Position numbers and translations under genes: made by a program | Notes under the pieces: generated by a model | Seen by the model: only the letters and a program-made list of their open reading frames with translations | What the model was told of the DNA's origin: nothing | Database searches by the model: none | In this document: in pieces, positions 58,901 through 64,000 of the stretch | Layout: each line of letters opens with the position of its first letter | How positions within the stretch are numbered: position 1 is the first letter of the stretch | Source: Erwinia persicina | GTDB taxonomy: Bacteria > Pseudomonadota > Gammaproteobacteria > Enterobacterales > Enterobacteriaceae | Reading direction: 5' to 3' | Assembly: GCF_014838825.1 (NCBI RefSeq) | Contig: NZ_JACYMO010000006.1 | Span: 1 to 64,000, forward strand | DNA length: 64,000 nt

Positions 58901-59638
58901 ATGGAAGGCTGGCAACGCGCATTTGTCCTGCATGGACGGCCCTGGAGCGAAACCAGCCTGCTGCTTGACCTGTTTTCTGAACAGCATGGCAGGGTACGGG
59001 TGCTGGCCAAAGGCGCCCGTTCCAAACGTTCCAGCCTGAAAGGGGCACTGCAGCCTTTTACTCCGCTGCTGGTGCGCTGGGGAGGCCGTGGCGAGGTGAA
59101 AACCCTGCGTGGGGCTGAACCGGTCTCCCTTGCTCTCCCTCTCAGCGGTACCTCTCTCTACTGCGGCCTGTACGTTAACGAGCTCCTTTCCCGGGTGCTG
59201 GAACACGAGACGGCATTCAGCGAGCTCTTCTTCGACTATCTGCACTGCATTCAGACGCTGGCGTCGGATGCCGCTTCCCCTGAACCTGCGCTCCGGCGCT
59301 TTGAACTGGCGATGCTCGGCCACCTTGGCTACGGCGTAGATTTTCTGCACTGTGCAGGCAGCGGGGAAGAAGTGGCCGACGGCATGACCTACAGCTACCG
59401 CGAAGAGAAGGGCTTTATCGCCAGCCTGGTGGTGGGGCACCGCAGTTTCACCGGGCGTCATCTGCGTGCGCTGTACCAGCGTGACTTTCCAGATGCCGAT
59501 ACCCTGCGCGCGGCGAAGCGCTTTACCCGCATTGCCCTTAAGCCCTACCTCGGAGGAAAACCGTTGAAAAGTGCCGAACTGTTTCGGCAGTTTTTGCCGA
59601 GAAAACGACCAGATGCAGCGCTTCCGGGCGATGAATAG
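58901..59638 (+). CDS. recO: DNA repair mediator RecO
   Basis: 245-residue protein that loads RecA on SSB-coated DNA with RecR. N-terminal OB fold ([20 protein letters not shown]), helical middle and C-terminal [20 protein letters not shown]. Five bases after era; the ribosome site is weak, suggesting coupling to era. Confidence 0.96.
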   Translation: MEGWQRAFVLHGRPWSETSLLLDLFSEQHGRVRVLAKGARSKRSSLKGALQPFTPLLVRWGGRGEVKTLRGAEPVSLALPLSGTSLYCGLYVNELLSRVLEHETAFSELFFDYLHCIQTLASDAASPEPALRRFELAMLGHLGYGVDFLHCAGSGEEVADGMTYSYREEKGFIASLVVGHRSFTGRHLRALYQRDFPDADTLRAAKRFTRIALKPYLGGKPLKSAELFRQFLPRKRPDAALPGDE

Positions 59639-59712
59639 CCACCAGCCATACCCCTGTGTGCTGGGATCGTTGTACACTTCTTAAAACCCTTCGCGATTTT
59701 CTGAGGACTATC

Positions 59713-60444
59713 ATGGCAGAGCTGTTGTTAGGCGTTAATATCGATCACATAGCCACCGTTCGTAATGCCCGTGGCACGCACTATCCCGATCCGGTTCAGG
59801 CCGCTTTTGTCTCTGAACAGGCGGGGGCCGATGGCATTACCGTCCACCTGCGGGAAGACCGCCGCCACATCACCGATCGTGACGTGCGCATTCTGCGTCA
59901 GACCATTCAGACCCGGATGAATCTGGAGATGGCGGTGACAGATGAGATGGTCGATATTGCCTGCGAGATCCTGCCGCACTTCTGCTGCCTGGTACCGGAG
60001 AAACGTGAAGAAGTGACCACCGAAGGCGGGCTGGACGTGGCCGGCCAGCAGGATAAAGTGACGGCTGCGGTAAAACGGCTGAATGATGCCGGCATCCTGG
60101 TATCACTGTTTATCGACGCTGACCATCGCCAGATTGATGCCGCCGTCGCCGCCGGCGCACCTTATATTGAGATCCATACCGGTGCTTACGCTGAAGCCGA
60201 AGAAGGCCCGGTACGCGAGGGTGAACTGGCGCGTATTGCTGAAGCGGCCACCTATGCCGCCGGGAAAGGCCTGAAGGTCAATGCCGGGCATGGCCTGACC
60301 TACCACAACGTACAGCCGGTTGCCGTACTGCCGGAGATGCACGAGCTGAATATCGGCCATGCCATTATCGGACGTGCGGTGTTTAGTGGCCTGGCTGAGG
60401 CGGTGAAAGAGATGAAGCAGCTGATGCGGGAAGCGCGGCGTTAA
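59713..60444 (+). CDS. pdxJ: Pyridoxine 5'-phosphate synthase PdxJ
   Basis: TIM-barrel enzyme condensing 1-deoxy-xylulose 5-phosphate with 3-amino-2-oxopropyl phosphate to make vitamin B6. 243 residues. [16 protein letters not shown] at the start, catalytic Glu region [19 protein letters not shown] and phosphate loop [12 protein letters not shown]. The frame runs 19 codons upstream, but ATG 59713 has GAGGA upstream. Its stop shares one base with acpS. Confidence 0.97.
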   Translation: MAELLLGVNIDHIATVRNARGTHYPDPVQAAFVSEQAGADGITVHLREDRRHITDRDVRILRQTIQTRMNLEMAVTDEMVDIACEILPHFCCLVPEKREEVTTEGGLDVAGQQDKVTAAVKRLNDAGILVSLFIDADHRQIDAAVAAGAPYIEIHTGAYAEAEEGPVREGELARIAEAATYAAGKGLKVNAGHGLTYHNVQPVAVLPEMHELNIGHAIIGRAVFSGLAEAVKEMKQLMREARR

Positions 60445-60824
60445 TGGCTATTCTCGGGCTCGGTTCTGACATTGTGGAGATTGCCCGTATCGAAGGGGTG
60501 ATCTCCCGATCCGGCGACCGCCTGGCAAAACGCGTACTCAGTGCCAGTGAATGGGCGCAGTATCAGGCGCATCAGCAGCCGGTTCGCTTTCTGGCCAAGC
60601 GTTTTGCGGTAAAAGAGGCGGCGGCGAAAGCCTTTGGCACCGGGATAAGAGGTGGCCTGGCGTTCAATCAGTTTGAGGTTTATAACGACGAACTTGGCAA
60701 ACCCGGACTGCGGTTTTTCCAGCAGGCCAGTGAAGTTGCGGCGAAGCTCGGGGTGGTTCACGTGCACGTCACGCTGGCTGATGAACGTCACTACGCCTGT
60801 GCGACGGTGATTATCGAAAGCTAG
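60444..60824 (+). CDS. acpS: Holo-[acyl-carrier-protein] synthase
   Basis: Transfers 4'-phosphopantetheine from CoA to ACP. 126 residues as in E. coli. [15 protein letters not shown] with metal ligand Asp9 and [15 protein letters not shown] with Glu58. Overlaps pdxJ by 1 base and converges on yfhL so that the two stop codons share the palindrome CTAG. Confidence 0.97.
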   Translation: MAILGLGSDIVEIARIEGVISRSGDRLAKRVLSASEWAQYQAHQQPVRFLAKRFAVKEAAAKAFGTGIRGGLAFNQFEVYNDELGKPGLRFFQQASEVAAKLGVVHVHVTLADERHYACATVIIES

Positions 60825-61075
60825 CCGGCAGGGTGCAGTTGCACAAACTTCTCCCACAGCTGGTCGGAACTTTCGCTGCGCTGCGGGTCGACAATAATGG
60901 TGTTATCGATGGGGCAAACCTGCTGGCAGGTGGGAGCGTCGTAGTGGCCGATGCATTCCGTGCAGCGGTCAGCATCGATTTCATAGTACTCGTCACCCAT
61001 GGCGATCGCCTCGTTAGGGCACTCGGGTTCGCACATATCACAATTAATACATTTCTTAGTGATCAGCAGCGCCAT
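60821..61075 (-). CDS. yfhL: Ferredoxin-like protein YfhL
   Basis: 84-residue ferredoxin with two [4Fe-4S] clusters: [11 protein letters not shown] then a longer second set [18 protein letters not shown], the extended loop pattern of the YfhL family (Alvin type). Electron partner unknown. ATG 61075 is chosen, matching E. coli MALLITKKC. Overlaps acpS by 4 bases tail to tail. Confidence 0.93.
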   Translation of the reverse strand: MALLITKKCINCDMCEPECPNEAIAMGDEYYEIDADRCTECIGHYDAPTCQQVCPIDNTIIVDPQRSESSDQLWEKFVQLHPAG

Positions 61076-61132
61076 CGTTCTCTCATCCAGTAACCGGTTA
61101 AAGTGCGCGGGTATTATACGCACGCTGTCTGC

Positions 61133-61975
61133 TCAGACCAGCTTTTTCACCAGCGCTTCACTGTGACGGATATGGCTGGATGCGCGTTCCGGATCGCGTT
61201 GGATCAGCGCCATAAACAGCAGGTCGGTCAGCGCCAGCTGCGCGGTCGTGGAAGAGATGGCCGCGCTGCGCGTCGTCTGCTCTTCTGCCACGGTGTACAG
61301 GCAGTGGCTGGCTGCCTGCTGCAGGGTATTGGGCGTAAACCCGGTAAACGCCAGTACGGTAGCACCGATGCGCTGGGCTTCCTGCGCGGCCAGGTTAATT
61401 TCCCGGCGTTCCCCCGTGTAGGAGATAGCCAGCAGCACATCGCCCACCTCCAGGGCCTGAACGCTGGCCAGCAGGGCATGCATATCCTGCTCTGCCACCG
61501 CACTGATGCCTATCTTCATCAGCTTCCAGGAAAAATCTTTTGCAACCAGGCCGGAAGCGCCGATACCTACCAGCACGATGCGTCTGGCCTGCTTCAGCAG
61601 GCGCAGCGTTTCCAGCAGCATCTCTTCACTGTTAATATCCAGCGTGGCGCGTATGGCGGAACATTTTTCGGTAAACAGCTTCTCCCCGACCACCTTTAGC
61701 GCATCGTCACTGAGGATGTGATTGTGAACGGTGATTGCATCCTTCTCGGTAAGGGACTCACTCAGTGCCAGCTTCAGTGCCGGAAACCCTTTGTAACCCA
61801 GTTTCTGAGCGAATTTCACCACGCTGGACTGACTGACCCCTGATTCATCCGCCAGCTTTTGTGAGCTCAGGTGGCGTGCGCGGTCCGGCTGCGACAGCAG
61901 ATAGTCAGCAAGCCGACGTTCGTTCAGAGCCAGGCTGGGATAAAGCTGACGGATACGCAGCAGTGAACTCATCAT
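61133..61975 (-). CDS. yfhH: RpiR-family regulator YfhH, likely controlling murQP
   Basis: 280 residues: N-terminal helix-turn-helix (LADESGVSQSSVVKFAQKLG) and C-terminal SIS sugar-phosphate domain (VLVGIGASGLVAKDFSWKL, AISYTGERREINLAAQ). Close to E. coli YfhH, whose neighbours acpS and yfhL are also kept here. In E. coli the paralogue MurR controls murQP; here YfhH is divergent from murQ, so it probably regulates it, with MurNAc 6-phosphate as inducer. That role is inferred. Confidence 0.88.
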   Translation of the reverse strand: MMSSLLRIRQLYPSLALNERRLADYLLSQPDRARHLSSQKLADESGVSQSSVVKFAQKLGYKGFPALKLALSESLTEKDAITVHNHILSDDALKVVGEKLFTEKCSAIRATLDINSEEMLLETLRLLKQARRIVLVGIGASGLVAKDFSWKLMKIGISAVAEQDMHALLASVQALEVGDVLLAISYTGERREINLAAQEAQRIGATVLAFTGFTPNTLQQAASHCLYTVAEEQTTRSAAISSTTAQLALTDLLFMALIQRDPERASSHIRHSEALVKKLV

Positions 61976-62099
61976 TTTTCCTCTTACGAATCAGGCCCAT
62001 CATATTGAATTATCTGTAATGATAACATTCAGTGCTCTAAGTCTAACGTGCCATTTAACGGTTTCCATGATTAAGAAGGGTAAAATGGCATGCGGCAAA

Positions 62100-62145
62100 G
62101 AATAAAATATTCGTATATATTAAATTTATTGTGAATTAAAAATTC
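62100..62145. promoter_or_regulatory. Twin palindromes between yfhH and murQ
   Basis: GAATAAAATATTC (62100-62112) and GAATTAAAAATTC (62133-62145) are two similar 13-base perfect palindromes with centres 33 bases apart, about three helical turns, flanking a TATATT -10-like element (62116-62121). They are good candidate operators for a dimeric RpiR-family repressor such as the adjacent YfhH. The AT-rich context makes chance palindromes more likely, so confidence is moderate. Confidence 0.5.
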
Positions 62146-62159
62146 TAAAAGGAGAAGTC

Positions 62160-63056
62160 ATGGATCTTGGCTCACTGGTATCAGAAACGCGTAACCCGGA
62201 TACGATCGATCTGGATAATCTGTCGACCTTAGAGATGGTATCCAGATTTAATCAGCAGGATGCCACCGTGGCGGACGCCGTCCGTCTGACGCTGCCGCAG
62301 GTGGCGCAGGCCGTTGATGCCGCCGCTGCCGCGCTCTCCGCCGGCGGCCGTCTGATCTATATGGGTGCCGGTACCAGCGGACGGCTGGGCGTGTTGGATG
62401 CGTCCGAATGTCCGCCCACCTTTGGCGTACCGCACGGGCTGATTGTCGGGCTGATTGCGGGCGGCCCGGGGGCGTTACTCAAGGCGGTGGAAGGCGCTGA
62501 GGATGATGAACAGCTGGGGATCGCTGATTTACAGGCGCTGAACCTGACCGCAAACGATATGGTGGTGGGGATTGCCGCCTCGGGGCGCACGCCTTACGTC
62601 ATCGGTGCGCTGCGCTATGCCCGCCAGCAGGGCTGTCGTACGGCAGCGATCTCCTGCAATCCAGACTCCCCCATTGCCCGTGAAGCGCTGATTGCTATCT
62701 CACCCGTGGTCGGTCCGGAGGCGCTGACCGGCTCAACGCGGCTGAAGTCGGGAACGGCTCAGAAGCTGGTGCTGAATATGCTCTCTACGGGGGCCATGGT
62801 CAAAATCGGTAAGGTCTATCAGAACCTGATGGTGGACATGCAGGCGACTAATATCAAACTGATCGATCGCGCGCGGCGCATGGTGTGTGAGGCCACGGGC
62901 TGCGACGCGCAGCAGGCCGGGAACACCTTACAGCAGGCACAGTACGAAGTGAAAACCGCGATTTTAATGATTCTCGCCGATCTTCCGGCCGACCAGGCAA
63001 AACAGCGACTGGTTGCCTGCAACGGCTTTTTGCGCGCGGCACTCGCCAGCAACTAA
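62160..63056 (+). CDS. murQ: N-acetylmuramic acid 6-phosphate etherase MurQ
   Basis: Cleaves the lactyl ether of MurNAc 6-phosphate to GlcNAc 6-phosphate and lactate in cell-wall recycling. 298 residues (E. coli 298). SIS-domain block [20 protein letters not shown] with the catalytic Glu region ECPPTFGV, and [24 protein letters not shown] ribosome site 6 bases upstream. Followed by murP. Confidence 0.96.
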   Translation: MDLGSLVSETRNPDTIDLDNLSTLEMVSRFNQQDATVADAVRLTLPQVAQAVDAAAAALSAGGRLIYMGAGTSGRLGVLDASECPPTFGVPHGLIVGLIAGGPGALLKAVEGAEDDEQLGIADLQALNLTANDMVVGIAASGRTPYVIGALRYARQQGCRTAAISCNPDSPIAREALIAISPVVGPEALTGSTRLKSGTAQKLVLNMLSTGAMVKIGKVYQNLMVDMQATNIKLIDRARRMVCEATGCDAQQAGNTLQQAQYEVKTAILMILADLPADQAKQRLVACNGFLRAALASN

Positions 63057-63076
63057 CGGCAGAAAAAGGATCACCC

Positions 63077-64000
63077 ATGGAAAAATCTCTCCAGCTGGCA
63101 CAGGCATTACTGCAGGGCATTGGCGGCCCGGCCAATATTCTGCGACTGGAAAACTGTATGACGCGCGTGCGCGTTGAGGTCCGTGACGAAAGCCTGCTGA
63201 TACCGCAAGAGCTGCGCCGGCTGGAAGGGGTGAAAGGCTACGTTAAGCAGGGCAGTCAACATCAGTTTATTGTGGGGCCAGGAGCAGCGGCCAAAGTGAC
63301 CGATGCGATGCGTACGCTGATTACCGCCCCCGGGGCGGCTGATGCAGCGGCGGTCGTCAGACAGAATAAGGCACAGGCGAAAGCGCAGTATCACGCCCCT
63401 TTCAGTGATGCGCTGCGCCAGCTGGCGAACGTCTTTATCCCGCTGATCCCGGCTTTTATTGCCTCCGGTTTGATCACCGGGCTGATTAATATCGTCAAAC
63501 GTCCTGATATTGTGGGTAACCTTGCCACGCAGTACCCCAATATCATCGGGCTGGCGGCGATTTTCGGCAGTGCGGTATTCGCCATTATGAATATTCTGGT
63601 CGGTGTTAATACGGCCAAAGTTTTTGGCGGCTCTACCGCTCTCGGTGGCGTTATGGCGGGCATCCTTTCCAGTCCGGCGCTGGCGCAGATCACCCTGTTT
63701 GGCGAACCGCTCCAGCCAGGACGCGGCGGGGTGATTGCCGTATTGCTGGTGGTGGTCATGATGTGCTGGATTGAAAAACGTCTGCGTCAGCGGCTGCCAG
63801 AGTCTCTGGAGCTGATCCTTAACCCGCTTCTGACTACACTTATTACAGCATCACTGGCGATTGTGCTGTTACAGCCGCTGGGCGGTATGATTTCAGACGC
63901 CATTGCTCATGGGGCCACGCTGGCCATCGATCGCGGCGGAATGCTGGCAGGAGCAGTACTGGCGGGAACCTTTTTACCGCTGGTTCTCACCGGCCTGCAC
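63077..64000 (+). CDS. murP: PTS N-acetylmuramic acid transporter EIIBC MurP (3' end cut by window)
   Basis: First 308 codons are present; the gene continues past the window. EIIB domain (about 1-90) with the phosphorylated cysteine in LENCMTRVRVEV, then the EIIC membrane part (from about 115) with FIPLIPAFIASGLITGL. Takes up and phosphorylates MurNAc using EIIA(Glc). 20 bases after murQ; AAAGGA ribosome site. Lacks an EIIA domain in the visible part, as in E. coli MurP. Confidence 0.93.
   Translation, partial: MEKSLQLAQALLQGIGGPANILRLENCMTRVRVEVRDESLLIPQELRRLEGVKGYVKQGSQHQFIVGPGAAAKVTDAMRTLITAPGAADAAAVVRQNKAQAKAQYHAPFSDALRQLANVFIPLIPAFIASGLITGLINIVKRPDIVGNLATQYPNIIGLAAIFGSAVFAIMNILVGVNTAKVFGGSTALGGVMAGILSSPALAQITLFGEPLQPGRGGVIAVLLVVVMMCWIEKRLRQRLPESLELILNPLLTTLITASLAIVLLQPLGGMISDAIAHGATLAIDRGGMLAGAVLAGTFLPLVLTGLH

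Overview
The window is chromosomal DNA of an enterobacterium. Nearly every core protein can be aligned by eye with its Escherichia coli counterpart (KgtP, PssA, Pat, ProVWX, NrdHIEF, RecN, LepA, Era and others), but divergence is moderate and local gene order differs. I infer an Erwinia/Pantoea-like member of the Enterobacterales. That placement is an inference and was not tested.

Layout. (1) 1-8.7 kb: tail of a probable rRNA-operon terminator, then kgtP, yfiM, pssA, pat, tapT, trxC and yfiF. (2) 8.7-24 kb: the drug-efflux operon mprA-emrAB, a ygaH remnant and an intact ygaY; the osmoprotectant uptake operon proVWX; the manganese/iron class Ib ribonucleotide reductase operon nrdHIEF under paired NrdR boxes; ygaM, ygaC and a lone mmuP. 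(3) 24-31.8 kb: a small lipoprotein, speG, tsx, a three-gene outer-membrane cassette (beta-barrel, Omp85-like barrel, DUF4056 lipoprotein), a DUF1090 gene and a RIO-family kinase. (4) 31.9-38 kb: a mosaic accessory island beside the 3' end of ssrA (tmRNA). It holds three IS3-family fragments, an AT-rich 837-residue SIR2-STAND protein that looks like an anti-phage NTPase, an unidentified broken gene and a P4-type integrase interrupted by two amber codons. (5) 38-43.9 kb: ssrA, smpB, ratA, ratB, bamE, recN (LexA box), nadK and grpE (sigma-32 promoter). (6) 43.9-51 kb: a methyl-accepting chemotaxis protein, ung, grcA (two FNR sites), srmB, trmN6 and nadB. (7) 51-60.8 kb: the envelope-stress operon rpoE-rseABC with a possible rseD leader, then lepA-lepB-rnc-era-recO-pdxJ-acpS. 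(8) 60.8-64 kb: yfhL, yfhH and the MurNAc genes murQ and murP (murP runs off the window).

The core genes cover stress responses (sigma-E, SOS, heat shock, osmotic, anaerobic), translation quality control (tmRNA-SmpB, LepA, Era, RNase III) and nutrient uptake. Compared with E. coli from memory, the grpE-to-emrB block lies between ung and yfiF in unchanged orientation, so a block transposition separates the two gene orders. The best candidate for unusual biology is the SIR2-STAND gene in the ssrA island; the second is the three-gene outer-membrane cassette at 26.8-30.1 kb.
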